Source of the DNA: an uncultured Desulfovibrio sp.
GTDB taxonomy: Bacteria > Desulfobacterota > Desulfovibrionia > Desulfovibrionales > Desulfovibrionaceae
Direction of reading: 5' to 3'
NCBI GenBank assembly: GCA_900547595.1
Contig: URHE01000032.1
Coordinates: forward strand, 1-20,207
DNA length: 20,207 nucleotides
In this document: positions 10,205 through 17,975 of the stretch, one piece after another
Numbering within the stretch: the stretch's first letter is position 1
How the letters are laid out: each line of letters opens with the position of its first letter
The notes under the pieces: generated by a model
Told to the model about the DNA's origin: nothing
The model's database searches: none
What the model saw: only the letters and a program-made list of their open reading frames with translations
Position numbers and translations under genes: made by a program

Positions 10205-10221
10205 TGGGCATTATTCTTGCA
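10205..10221 (+). promoter_or_regulatory. Possible sigma-54-type promoter for the TPR/zinc-knuckle gene
   Basis: TGGGCAT-TATTC-TTGCA has GG at 10207-10208 and GC at 10219-10220, 12 bases apart, and a perfect -12 element, but the -24 element (GGGCAT against TGGCAC) matches only four of six bases. Transcription would start near 10232, giving a leader of about 200 bases. It lies in a short A/T-rich island of the 322-base gap 10112-10433; the rest of that gap (10235-10420) shows no gene or other structure that I can support. Confidence 0.4.
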
Positions 10222-10433
10222 TGAAATCGGGAAAGCGGGGGCGCCCGCTCCCGTCCGGGGAGTTTTGAGTTCCATGCCGAATTTTGGTAAGGAAGGCAGG
10301 CGCGCTCACGCGGCCGCGGAGCGGCTTGAACGGCGAACCGCCCTGAAACATCCCGCCCGCCCGCGGCAAGGGTGTTTCCCGTCGTGGCGCCCCGTGGCGG
10401 GGCGCGGCGGTCCTGATCCGGAAAGGATGTCTC

Positions 10434-13181
10434 ATGGCGCAGTTATCACAACTTCTGGCTCGCCTGCCCGGGGGCAAGGATGTCCACATGAGCACCATGG
10501 GCCATGTGCTCTGGGTGTGCTGGCAGGGGAACCTCTCCCAGGCGGTCAACCAGACGCTGCTCAACTACGGCGGCATGCTCGTGGGCGAGGAGCGTGAGCA
10601 GGCCATCTGGTTCTTCTTTACCGATGACGTTTTTCTGGCGCTGGCGCGGCTGCGGATCTGGGGCAATTTCAACGAGCTTGCCGTGGGCATCGAGCTTTTC
10701 CCGGGCAGGCTCCAGCTCAGCAGCAAGCGCGAGGCCAGTCTGGCGGTGGATGGCATCCTCTCCGCCCAGGAGATGCACCCCCGCGAAAGTCTGGATATCT
10801 GGATACATCCCAAGAGCCGTGAGGGACGCAACGTCCTGCCGGGCATCACCTTTGCGCGCGCCACGGGCAGGCAGGGCATGGCCTCGGTGGACTGGGCCGA
10901 GCCTGAGGTGGACGTGCGCATGCCGTATTCCTCCACCCAGGCGTGGTTCGCCGTGCTGCATCCTTTGGGAAGCCCGCTGGACAAGGCGTTCCAGACGGGC
11001 TGGAGCAACATGTTCATCAAGCTGGAGGGATTGCTCCAGGAGCTCAAGATCAAGTCCATCGTGCAGGAAGGCTTTGTCATGCTCGCCATGGACAACCTGC
11101 TCATGCTCCGCACCTTCATGCGCAAGTATCTGCACACCTTTGACAAGGAGACGCTTGAACCCGGCACCTACTGGCCCTGCGTGTGTGTGGTCGCGGACCG
11201 CAACAACCTGAATTTCAACAGCGACCTGCCCAAGAAGATTGGCCTTCAGTGGGACAATCTCATGCCGGATTTCCCCTATCTGAGCTACCGCAATGCCTAT
11301 CTTCTCGGCGAGGGCTTTTCCGTGCGGGACCTCCGGTATACCGGGGGCCAGACCAGCATGGACAGCTGGTGCAATGTCCTGCTGGATGAAAACAGCATCA
11401 GCAGCCGCTCCATTCCGCTGATCATGGCCGGCCAGCTGGCTTCAGGCACTGCCGGCGCGGGCTGTTTCTACTGCGGGTTGCCCAACCATTCGGCGGCGGA
11501 ATGTCCCACGCGGACGTATTTTCCCTCCCGCGCCGAAACCTGGACGCAGATCGAGGGCATGGACCTGGAGATCATCAATGAGGCGTTCCGCCGCATTGAG
11601 ACGGTCCTGAGCGGGGAGGGCATCAAGGGCTTTGACGAACTGCTTGACGATCAGGGCCCGGCTGGCACCCTGCTCCAGGCCGTTTTTGACCTCAACGGCC
11701 CCTGCCAGTTGCGCAATGTGCCGCGCAACTGGCTCTACCGCATGCGCGAACCGGACCCGGACGAGGACAAGCCCGCGCGTGACGACAGCCCGGCCTGGGA
11801 TCTGCTGGAAAAGCTCGCGCGCACCAGCGCCGAGGAACTGCCCGAGCTGGACAAGGAAGTCGTCCAGACCATTTCGCGCCATCCGCGTGACCCGCGCCTG
11901 CGCATGGTGCGCGCCTTTCTTCAGATCGAGCGCGGCGACGCCGCCCAGGCCCTCAACTTTTTCCGCGAAGCGGCGGGCATGACGCCCTGGCCCGCGCTCC
12001 AGGCATGGAATGAATATCTTCAGGGGCGCCTGATGGAGGAACAGGGGCAGTTCGCCCAGGCGAGCACGCTCTATACCCAGGTCTTGCGCGTCATGCCCCA
12101 ATGGCGTGAAGTGACATACCGCGGTATCATCTGCCGGGTCAAAATGGGCTTTGCGGAACAGATACTTGACCAGGTGGTGGAGCTGGTGGCCGCCGAGCCC
12201 GAGTATTTCAACCGCTTTCTCATCGATCCCGCGCTGGAGCGCGGGCGGCTGCTGGTGCTGTCCTCCCTTTTTGACCTCTGGGAAGAGGCCAGAAAGAACG
12301 CGGAAAATGAAAAGATCGCCGTGCATGCCATGGAGGAACGGCTCACGGCCTGGTTCCCTGACGACCATCCTGTCCAGGCGCGCCTCGGACAAAAGATCCA
12401 TGCTCTGGATGCCCTGGGCAAGGTCGACAACTACATGGCCTTTTTCCGCATGGTCCGGCAACGTCCCCAGCTGGAAAAGGAGCTTGAGGAAAGCATCCAG
12501 CGTGAGGTCGACGAACTGCGCAACCGCTACAAATCCTATCTTGACGTGCTGGAAGAGATCCGCGACGAAGCCTCGTGGTTTCCCTTTCCTTCGGCGCTGC
12601 GCGAATTCAGCGCGGATTTCAACGCCAGCGCGGGCATCATCAACTGGGCCTTTGCAAGCAATTTCAACGAGGCGGAGACATTCAAACGGGCGCAGACCGC
12701 CATTCCGAAACTTGACGAGCTGCTCCAGAATCTCAAGGCGCGTCTCAAATTTCTCCGCACCGTGCGCGATGCCACGCTCTTCGGCCTGACCATGCTCCGC
12801 ACCTTCATGTGGGTGGAGATCATCGGGCTTGTCCTCTGCTTTGTGGGTGTGCCCATCATCGTGTTCTGGGGCGAAAAGATGGGCCTCGGCTGGCTCAAAT
12901 ACCTGCTGGGCGAGAATCAGTGGTCCATCCAGAAGGTGCTGGTCATCATCGTGACCATCCTTGCCGTGGGCGTGGGGGCGCTGCGCACCACCCTGGTCTT
13001 TGACCGCAAGCGGGAAAAACTGCTCGAACAGGCCCGGGAACAGCGCCAGAAGGCGCAGCAGACGCGCATCGAAAGCATCCGGAAACAGCGCCTCGCGGAA
13101 GCGAAAAAACTGCGCCGCCAGCAGGAGGCCGCGCAACAACTGGAAAACCGGCGCCAGCTCAAGGCGCGGATGCAGGGGTGA
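10434..13181 (+). CDS. Tail-anchored TPR-like protein with a CCHC zinc knuckle, function unknown
   Basis: This 915-residue protein has no signal peptide. Residues 1-335 form a region I do not recognise. Residues 344-357 are a perfect retroviral-type zinc knuckle, C-x2-C-x4-H-x4-C (Cys344, Cys347, His352, Cys357). Residues about 452-620 are helical with TPR-like repeats (for example the segments starting at 485, 523 and 556). Residues about 675-775 are rich in heptad-like charged helices. Two membrane segments follow at 793-813 and 834-855, with a short loop, and then a very basic, Gln-rich helix to the end (857-915). Both ends should therefore be cytoplasmic, so about 790 residues sit in the cytosol tethered to the membrane. 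The start is supported by AGGA six bases upstream. The small gene follows after 38 bases. A role in binding nucleic acid at the membrane is speculation. Confidence 0.85.
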   Translation: MAQLSQLLARLPGGKDVHMSTMGHVLWVCWQGNLSQAVNQTLLNYGGMLVGEEREQAIWFFFTDDVFLALARLRIWGNFNELAVGIELFPGRLQLSSKREASLAVDGILSAQEMHPRESLDIWIHPKSREGRNVLPGITFARATGRQGMASVDWAEPEVDVRMPYSSTQAWFAVLHPLGSPLDKAFQTGWSNMFIKLEGLLQELKIKSIVQEGFVMLAMDNLLMLRTFMRKYLHTFDKETLEPGTYWPCVCVVADRNNLNFNSDLPKKIGLQWDNLMPDFPYLSYRNAYLLGEGFSVRDLRYTGGQTSMDSWCNVLLDENSISSRSIPLIMAGQLASGTAGAGCFYCGLPNHSAAECPTRTYFPSRAETWTQIEGMDLEIINEAFRRIETVLSGEGIKGFDELLDDQGPAGTLLQAVFDLNGPCQLRNVPRNWLYRMREPDPDEDKPARDDSPAWDLLEKLARTSAEELPELDKEVVQTISRHPRDPRLRMVRAFLQIERGDAAQALNFFREAAGMTPWPALQAWNEYLQGRLMEEQGQFAQASTLYTQVLRVMPQWREVTYRGIICRVKMGFAEQILDQVVELVAAEPEYFNRFLIDPALERGRLLVLSSLFDLWEEARKNAENEKIAVHAMEERLTAWFPDDHPVQARLGQKIHALDALGKVDNYMAFFRMVRQRPQLEKELEESIQREVDELRNRYKSYLDVLEEIRDEASWFPFPSALREFSADFNASAGIINWAFASNFNEAETFKRAQTAIPKLDELLQNLKARLKFLRTVRDATLFGLTMLRTFMWVEIIGLVLCFVGVPIIVFWGEKMGLGWLKYLLGENQWSIQKVLVIIVTILAVGVGALRTTLVFDRKREKLLEQAREQRQKAQQTRIESIRKQRLAEAKKLRRQQEAAQQLENRRQLKARMQG

Positions 13182-13219
13182 ACCGCGCGGCGCCGCCGCG
13201 CTGCTGAAAGGAGCCCTCC

Positions 13220-13567
13220 ATGCCGACACTCAAGGACTTTGCCCTTTGCCCCATCGACTGGAACCTGACGCCGGAACATGCCGTCACCATGTATCTGGAA
13301 TGGGGAAACAACGACTGGCATGCCGAATATCCTCCCGTGCGCTCCAGGGAGGATGTTTCCCACTATTTTGTGGTGGACAGCTGGCAGGACCCGCCGGTGA
13401 TACGGCTGGTGCGCCGCAATTCCGAATCCGCCGAGGACCTCGTCACCGTGCCGCTGCCGCCCGAACTGCTGGCGGGCTGGCGTGAGGCCAACGGCGCCCT
13501 GTGCGGCGTGAGCGCGCCCACGCCGGCCATCAAGGCGTGGCTGAAACGGGAACTCGGCCAGGAGTGA
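13220..13567 (+). CDS. Small conserved-looking protein of unknown function, partner of the TPR gene
   Basis: This 115-residue protein is soluble, without signal or membrane segment. It is rich in Trp (residues 14, 28, 33, 55, 87 and 107) and acidic residues; I recognise no family. The start is well supported by AAAGGAG six bases before the ATG. It follows the TPR/zinc-knuckle gene by 38 bases on the same strand and has no promoter that I can see, so the two are likely cotranscribed and may act together. Its end is only 18 bases from the end of the convergent GNAT gene, with no terminator between. Confidence 0.75.
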   Translation: MPTLKDFALCPIDWNLTPEHAVTMYLEWGNNDWHAEYPPVRSREDVSHYFVVDSWQDPPVIRLVRRNSESAEDLVTVPLPPELLAGWREANGALCGVSAPTPAIKAWLKRELGQE

Positions 13568-13585
13568 TAGTGAGGAGCGAACGCG

Positions 13586-14005
13586 CTACATGCACCACAG
13601 GTCCATCCCGGCCCCCATTGCGCCGCAGGGGCGTTCGGTGAACCCGAGTTTTTTGTAAAAACCTTCATTGCCCGCGGTGGCAATGAGGACGATCTTGATT
13701 TTCCAGCCGGGACGCCGCTGCGCTTTCACCCATTCAATGGCCCGTTGCGCCAGATTTTTGCCGATTCCCTGCTTCTGACAGGCGGGAAGGACCATGAGGT
13801 CTGAAAAATACGCGATGTACCCATGGTCCCATATGATCCTGACGGCACCCATGATAGCCGTTCCCAGGCGGCAGGAGGCAATGAAGGATGAGTGGCGCAG
13901 ACCCTCGCGGGCCTGCTCCACCGGCAGCTCCGGCCAGCCCACAGCCTTCCGCAACAGGCAATACTCTTCAGCGGAAAGGGTGTCGGCGTATTCATAGTGC
14001 TGCAT
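13586..14005 (-). CDS. GNAT-family N-acetyltransferase
   Basis: GNAT enzymes transfer an acetyl group from acetyl-CoA to an amine. The 139-residue product has the core of the fold: a beta strand with YFSDLMVLPACQ at 66-77, then QKQGIGKNL at 77-85, the acetyl-CoA pyrophosphate-binding loop (Q/R-x2-G-x-G), and the C-terminal NEGFYKKLGF (113-122) typical of the last part of the fold. GGGAG nine bases upstream supports the ATG at 14005. It follows the tethered binding protein by 99 bases on the same strand; whether it belongs to that unit is open. The substrate cannot be read from the sequence. Confidence 0.85.
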   Translation of the reverse strand: MQHYEYADTLSAEEYCLLRKAVGWPELPVEQAREGLRHSSFIASCRLGTAIMGAVRIIWDHGYIAYFSDLMVLPACQKQGIGKNLAQRAIEWVKAQRRPGWKIKIVLIATAGNEGFYKKLGFTERPCGAMGAGMDLWCM

Positions 14006-14104
14006 GCTGCCGTTCTCCCGCGCGTGGACTCGCGTTGACGCTTTGCGGGGACGAACGCCTCATGCCCCCCGACGCTTCCGCCGGGCCGTTTCCCCCGCCT
14101 GCCT

Positions 14105-15157
14105 TCAGGCGCCGACCGGTGTTGTTTCGCCCCTGGCTTCCTGAGCGAGGCGCTTTTCCAGAGCGGCCACCTTTCTGCGCAGTTCGCGCGTATGTTTTCT
14201 GATGCCGGAATGGTAGAGCCAGATCAGCCCGAGCACAAGCAGGCTGGATTCCACCAGGAAGAAGAATATCCACTGCAAATGCCGCTCCTGACCGGCGGGG
14301 CGTTCCCGCTCCAGCCACTTGCGCGCCAGGGCCTGCCGCTCTTCGGGCGTGATCTGGGCAAGCGCGGTGGCAATGACGTTGAACAGTTCGGGGCGGTCCC
14401 GGCGCACCGCCACGGCATGCCCGTAGGAGGAGTCCACCTTGCCCGCGGTCTGCATCTGGAGAATGCCGCCGGTCTGTATCTTTTCCAGCAGGTTGAATTC
14501 GTAGTCGAGGACGGCGTCCGCTTCGCCGGAGGCCACTTTTTGCAGGGCTTCCAGCGTGGTGGCGACGGGGACGGCGATGATCTCCGGGTGAAATTCCTTG
14601 AGAAAGTCGTGCCAGGAATAGTCCCTGACCACGGCCACCTTTTTGCCGGCCAGGGATGAGATGTCCGCCGTGTCAAGGCCGCCGCCGCGCCGTGTCATGA
14701 TGATGCCCGGTTCCGTGATATACGGCGCGGTGAACAGCATGTATTCGCTGCGCCGTCCCGTCTTGGCCGCGGCCATGAAAATGTCGATCTTGCCCTGACG
14801 CGCCAGCTCCTCGGTGGCGGCCCAGTCGCTTGTGGGCAGGGGACGGAAATCCAGCCCCGTCATTTTGGCGAGCAGCCGGAGATAATCCCCGCCGAGGCCG
14901 GTATAGCGACCGCGCTCATCAAACATTTCCAGCGGATAGAAATTCGGGTCCACGCCCACGGTGATGACCGGCTTTCCCGCCAGCCAGGCAAGGTCCTCCG
15001 GCGCGAGCTTGTCGAGCACGGAGGTTTTTTGTTCAAGCAGTCCGTCGAGCGCGTCCTCCCTGGCGGCAAACGCCTGCGGAAAGAAGGTCTGTATCCCGAG
15101 GACGACCTGGATGGCAATGATCAGCAGTCCAAGGCAAAGTAGCAGCAACTGGCGCAT
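14105..15157 (-). CDS. Membrane-tethered periplasmic solute-binding (SBP_bac_3/Venus-flytrap) protein
   Basis: The 350-residue product has an N-terminal hydrophobic segment (residues 3-27; signal or anchor), a periplasmic solute-binding domain at about 63-285 of the amino-acid-binding type (ITVGVDPNFYPLEMFD at 65-80; GKIDIFMAA and TGRRSEYMLFTAPY at 122-146; GEADAVLDYE near 211-220), a membrane helix at about 296-317 and a short charged coiled coil to residue 343. This is the layout of the sensor half of BvgS/EvgS-type kinases, but no kinase, GGDEF or other output domain follows; the frame simply ends. GGAG close to the ATG supports the start. It lies 77 bases after the APC permease gene, probably in the same transcript, so it may feed or regulate that permease. 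Ligand unknown; amino acid likely. Confidence 0.82.
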   Translation of the reverse strand: MRQLLLLCLGLLIIAIQVVLGIQTFFPQAFAAREDALDGLLEQKTSVLDKLAPEDLAWLAGKPVITVGVDPNFYPLEMFDERGRYTGLGGDYLRLLAKMTGLDFRPLPTSDWAATEELARQGKIDIFMAAAKTGRRSEYMLFTAPYITEPGIIMTRRGGGLDTADISSLAGKKVAVVRDYSWHDFLKEFHPEIIAVPVATTLEALQKVASGEADAVLDYEFNLLEKIQTGGILQMQTAGKVDSSYGHAVAVRRDRPELFNVIATALAQITPEERQALARKWLERERPAGQERHLQWIFFFLVESSLLVLGLIWLYHSGIRKHTRELRRKVAALEKRLAQEARGETTPVGA

Positions 15158-15207
15158 GTGCTCTCCACAAAATTCCTGCGTTTGCTGGTTGCGCCCGTGA
15201 ACGCCCG

Positions 15208-15222
15208 GCCCCCCGGGGGGGC
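15208..15222. repeat. GC palindrome between permease and binding-protein genes
   Basis: A run of G, six C, seven G and C reads nearly the same on both strands and can fold as a very stable short hairpin. It lies in the 77-base gap between the two genes and could limit read-through or shield the upstream mRNA. No T run follows. Confidence 0.4.
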
Positions 15223-15234
15223 TGCGGATTGGCG

Positions 15235-16761
15235 TCAGCGGTCGGTGGCGTTGGCCATCTCTCTGGCCTCGTCCTCTTCCTCTTCATCCTCAGGCTCGAA
15301 GAGTACCGGGCAGTTGCTCTTGCCGAACAGCAGGTAGCGCAGGCGCGAATGCGGAATATGCAGCAGTTCGCTGCGCCTGTTGAGGAAGAAGATGCCCCCA
15401 AGCCCCACCCAGATGAAGAGCATGATCCACGAGGGCACGCTGATGGCCGCCGGGGAACTGGGGAAGATAAGCAGGAAGAAGCAGACAATGGAAGTGGCCG
15501 CGCCGATGACGCAGACCGGCTTGCCCCATCCCGCCTCGGCAAGGCGCGGATGGCGGGTGAGGTACTTGTAGGCCGTCATGCTGGTGAACAGATAGGCCAT
15601 GGCCGTGCCGATGGCGGACATGTCCACGATCCAGCCCAGGGCCGCGCGGCCGAACCACGGCACCACGAGGCAGAGGGCAAGGGTGAATACCACGCTCTTC
15701 CACGGGGTGTTGTAGCGCGGATGCACCGAGGCGAAAAATTCCGGCAGGAACTTGCTCCGCCCCATGCTGAAGAGCAGGCGTGTGGTGGCCATGAAAAAGC
15801 CGTTCATGCCCGTGAGGATGCCCGCAAGCACCGGAACGGTGAGGGCGATCCCGCCGAAGCGGCCGAAAACCTGGTCGGCCACCCAGCCCGTGGCCCAGGC
15901 GTGGTTCTGCCTGAGCAGCTCCTTGTAGGGGATGTAGCCCGCCACGCACAGCGTTACCAGCGCGTAGAGGACGGCGCCGCAGATGATGGAGAGGAGCATG
16001 AGATCCCGCGCCTTGGCCGGGGAAAACTTGAACTCCTCGGCAGTCTGCGGAATGGTGTCGAAGCCCACATAGAGCCATGGGGTGAGCGCCAGCACCACCA
16101 GAACGCAGGCGAGCGGCGAACGATCCTCGGCAAAGAGCGGCTCGAAGTTCGAAAGGCAGGCCGAATCCGTGAGAAAGGTGCCGGTGGCGAGCACAAGAAC
16201 GCCCGCCGTGAGGGCGAGCGCCAGAATGACCTGAATGGTGCTGGCGGCGTTCATGCCCCGGTAGTTCATCCAGCCGAAGAGCAGCAGGATGACGGAAACA
16301 AAGGCGAGTTCGCCCGTATTGATGTCCCATCCGGCGACGGAATACAGATACCCCACGTCAAAGACGCCGGGCAGCAGGTAGCGCGTGAGCAGGATGAGCG
16401 CCATGGCATTGGCCGCGATGACGCAGATATAGCTGAGCACCAGGGCCCAGCCGCACACAAAGGCCCCCCGCGTGCCGAACCCCGCGTAGGCATAGGCGAA
16501 GGCGCCCCCCGCCACCGGGTAGGGCTTGACCAGAAAGCTGTAGCTCAGGGCCACGATGCACTGAAAAAGCGCGCCCACAAAGAAGGCGATGATCGTTCCC
16601 ATGGGGCCGGCATCCGGCAGGAAACGGATGGCCGGAAGAATGAAGCAGCCCCAGCCCACAATGGCGCCAAGCGCAAGGGCCAGGACTTCAATGGGGTTGA
16701 GGGTTTTTTCCAGCTCTTCGCGTTCGTGGCCTTTCACACCATGCTGTGGCGTATCCCCCAT
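15235..16761 (-). CDS. APC-superfamily amino-acid/amine permease
   Basis: This 508-residue integral membrane protein has about 12 hydrophobic helices. The first contains GAIVGWGCFILPA at residues 32-44, the unwound GxG substrate-binding helix of the APC fold; TPWLYVGFDTIPQTAEEF near 227-244 corresponds to TM6, which also contacts substrate in this fold. Transport of an amino acid or amine by proton or sodium symport, or by exchange, is expected; the substrate cannot be told. The C-terminal cytoplasmic tail is strikingly acidic (PEDEEEEDE). GGGAGG closely precedes the ATG at 16761. It heads a unit with the tethered binding protein, behind a sigma-54-type promoter. Confidence 0.88.
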   Translation of the reverse strand: MGDTPQHGVKGHEREELEKTLNPIEVLALALGAIVGWGCFILPAIRFLPDAGPMGTIIAFFVGALFQCIVALSYSFLVKPYPVAGGAFAYAYAGFGTRGAFVCGWALVLSYICVIAANAMALILLTRYLLPGVFDVGYLYSVAGWDINTGELAFVSVILLLFGWMNYRGMNAASTIQVILALALTAGVLVLATGTFLTDSACLSNFEPLFAEDRSPLACVLVVLALTPWLYVGFDTIPQTAEEFKFSPAKARDLMLLSIICGAVLYALVTLCVAGYIPYKELLRQNHAWATGWVADQVFGRFGGIALTVPVLAGILTGMNGFFMATTRLLFSMGRSKFLPEFFASVHPRYNTPWKSVVFTLALCLVVPWFGRAALGWIVDMSAIGTAMAYLFTSMTAYKYLTRHPRLAEAGWGKPVCVIGAATSIVCFFLLIFPSSPAAISVPSWIMLFIWVGLGGIFFLNRRSELLHIPHSRLRYLLFGKSNCPVLFEPEDEEEEDEAREMANATDR

Positions 16762-16799
16762 GCTCCCTCCCGTATCTGGCGAAGTCGTGCCGCTTAAAG

Positions 16800-16816
16800 A
16801 GCAATCCTTGTGCCAA
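16800..16816 (-). promoter_or_regulatory. Near-consensus sigma-54 promoter for the permease unit
   Basis: On the minus strand TTGGCAC-AAGGA-TTGCT matches the sigma-54 consensus at all core positions. GG (16814-16813) and GC (16802-16801) are 12 bases apart. Transcription would start near 16790, about 29 bases before the start codon, and the ribosome binding site lies just inside this leader. Sigma-54 promoters need an enhancer-binding activator; candidate sites lie at 16902-16977. Confidence 0.75.
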
Positions 16817-16901
16817 AATGCACATGGCGCGTCATTCCTTGCTTTGCGGGAACCTGGCGTGCCATGCCCCGGGGAGGGGCGGAAATGCGCCTCCAGTTTT
16901 G

Positions 16902-16977
16902 AGTCGAAACAGACTTATTTGAGGCCCAGACCCCCGGCAAAATACAAGTCTTTTTTGACTCATGTCGCAGAAACGAC
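16902..16977 (-). promoter_or_regulatory. Three clustered palindromes, likely activator-binding sites for the sigma-54 promoter
   Basis: AGTC-N6-GACT occurs at 16902-16915 and again at 16947-16960, and the related GTCG-N6-CGAC at 16964-16977. Each is 14 bases long. Around them longer similar stretches recur (GAAAC or GAAACA followed by GACTTATTT, at 16906-16920 and 16970-16983). They lie about 110 to 190 bases upstream of the predicted start, the usual place for enhancer-binding proteins. The 281-base gap 16762-17043 contains no gene. Confidence 0.55.
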
Positions 16978-17015
16978 TTATTTCTGGCTGCGCCGGCCCG
17001 GATTTGCCGGCAGGG

Positions 17016-17038
17016 AAAAACGGCGCGCGCTCTGGCCG
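17016..17038 (-). terminator. Possible weak terminator after the DMT transporter gene
   Basis: On the minus strand CGGC, ten bases and GCCG form a four-base-pair stem followed by TTTTT (17020-17016), starting six bases after the stop codon. The short stem makes this uncertain. A second inverted repeat, GCCGGC at 16992-16997 and 17006-17011, lies farther downstream. Confidence 0.3.
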
Positions 17039-17043
17039 GTGTG

Positions 17044-17883
17044 TCAGCCCAGGCGGATGATCATGGCCCCGGCCATGACGAGAAGGATGGCCGCCAGCCT
17101 GAGCGCGGTAAGCCGTTCACCGAGGAAAAGGACGGCCATGATCATGCCGAAGATGACGGAGGTTTCCCGCAGGGCCGCCACAAGGGCGATGGGCGCGAGC
17201 GTCATGGCCCAGATGGCGATGCCGTAGGAGCCCAGCCCGCACAGGCCGCCGGAAATGCCGGGCACCGCCCGGCGTCTGAGATAGTGGAGATAGTCGCGCC
17301 CGTAGCGGGCAAGGATATAGATATGCAGCGGAAAGATATTGAGGAAGAATATCCAGCAGGTATAGCTCACGCTGTCGCCGGAAAGGCGCGCGCCGTAGCC
17401 GTCGGCCAGGGTGTAGCCCATGATGACGAAGGAGGTGCGCAGGGAATAGAATACCCCCTTGAGGCTGCCCTTGTGCGCCAGCTTTTGCTCCAGCGCGAGG
17501 GTGAGGATGCCGGAACAGAGCAGGATGACGCCGCCCCAGCCGGCGGGGCCCAGGGGCACGCCCAGCAGGCAGAGGGCCAGGGCCGTGAGCATGGGGGCCG
17601 TTCCGCGCATGATGGTGTAGCCCAGGCTCAGGTCCGCCACGCGGTAGGCGGCGGCGATGCAGAGATAGTAGGTGAGGTGGCAGCAGCAGGACAGGGCGAG
17701 AAAGCCCCAGGCCGCGCGGTCCGGGAACGGAAGAAAGGGCAGGAGGAGCATGGCGCCCAGTCCGCCGCCCAGGGCGTTCATGGCCGTTTCGTACAGCTTG
17801 TTTTCCCCGCCCTTGACGATGATGTTCCATGTGGCGTGGAGAAAGGCCGCGCCCAGCACAAGGAGGATGATTGAACCGGACAT
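17044..17883 (-). CDS. DMT-superfamily (EamA-type) transporter
   Basis: The 279-residue product has about ten hydrophobic helices in two similar halves: the first half begins ILLVLGAAFLHATWNIIVK and the second ends in a helix with RETSVIFGMIMAVLFLGERLT, the motif that also marks EamA domains. Such proteins export or import metabolites; the substrate is unknown. GGAGG five bases before the ATG at 17883 supports the start; the longer open frame upstream is not supported. It follows the FNT gene by 90 bases, but a hairpin lies between them, so it may have a separate or weaker transcript. Confidence 0.85.
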   Translation of the reverse strand: MSGSIILLVLGAAFLHATWNIIVKGGENKLYETAMNALGGGLGAMLLLPFLPFPDRAAWGFLALSCCCHLTYYLCIAAAYRVADLSLGYTIMRGTAPMLTALALCLLGVPLGPAGWGGVILLCSGILTLALEQKLAHKGSLKGVFYSLRTSFVIMGYTLADGYGARLSGDSVSYTCWIFFLNIFPLHIYILARYGRDYLHYLRRRAVPGISGGLCGLGSYGIAIWAMTLAPIALVAALRETSVIFGMIMAVLFLGERLTALRLAAILLVMAGAMIIRLG

Positions 17884-17949
17884 GATGCCCTCCGCGTGAA
17901 AATGCCGCGAAATCCCGGAGCATGTTGCCGGGGAAACTCTCCGCAAGAC

Positions 17950-17975
17950 AGAGAGGTTCCCTGCGAAACCGCTCT
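17950..17975 (-). terminator. Hairpin overlapping the stop codon of the FNT channel gene
   Basis: On the minus strand the stem starts at the A of the TAG stop: AGAGCGGTTTC pairs with the segment that ends AACCTCTCT, 11 positions with one mismatch and one G-T pair, around the loop GCAG. No T run follows. Its first arm is the same sequence as in the hairpin at 1816-1851. Confidence 0.5.

Noticed and set aside
11442..13229. A 595-codon minus-strand frame opposite the TPR gene
   Set aside because: Third-position GC bias and the clear domains of the plus-strand protein show that this is the antisense shadow.
15229..16797. A 522-codon plus-strand frame opposite the permease
   Set aside because: Composition is rich in Gly, His, Arg and Glu as expected for the complement of a membrane protein gene; no domain seen.
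16808..16825. TTGTGC-N6-GCACAT as a CRP/FNR-type operator
   Set aside because: It overlaps the -24 element of the sigma-54 promoter, whose TGGCAC supplies one half-site, so the symmetry is most simply explained by the promoter. A dual function is not excluded.
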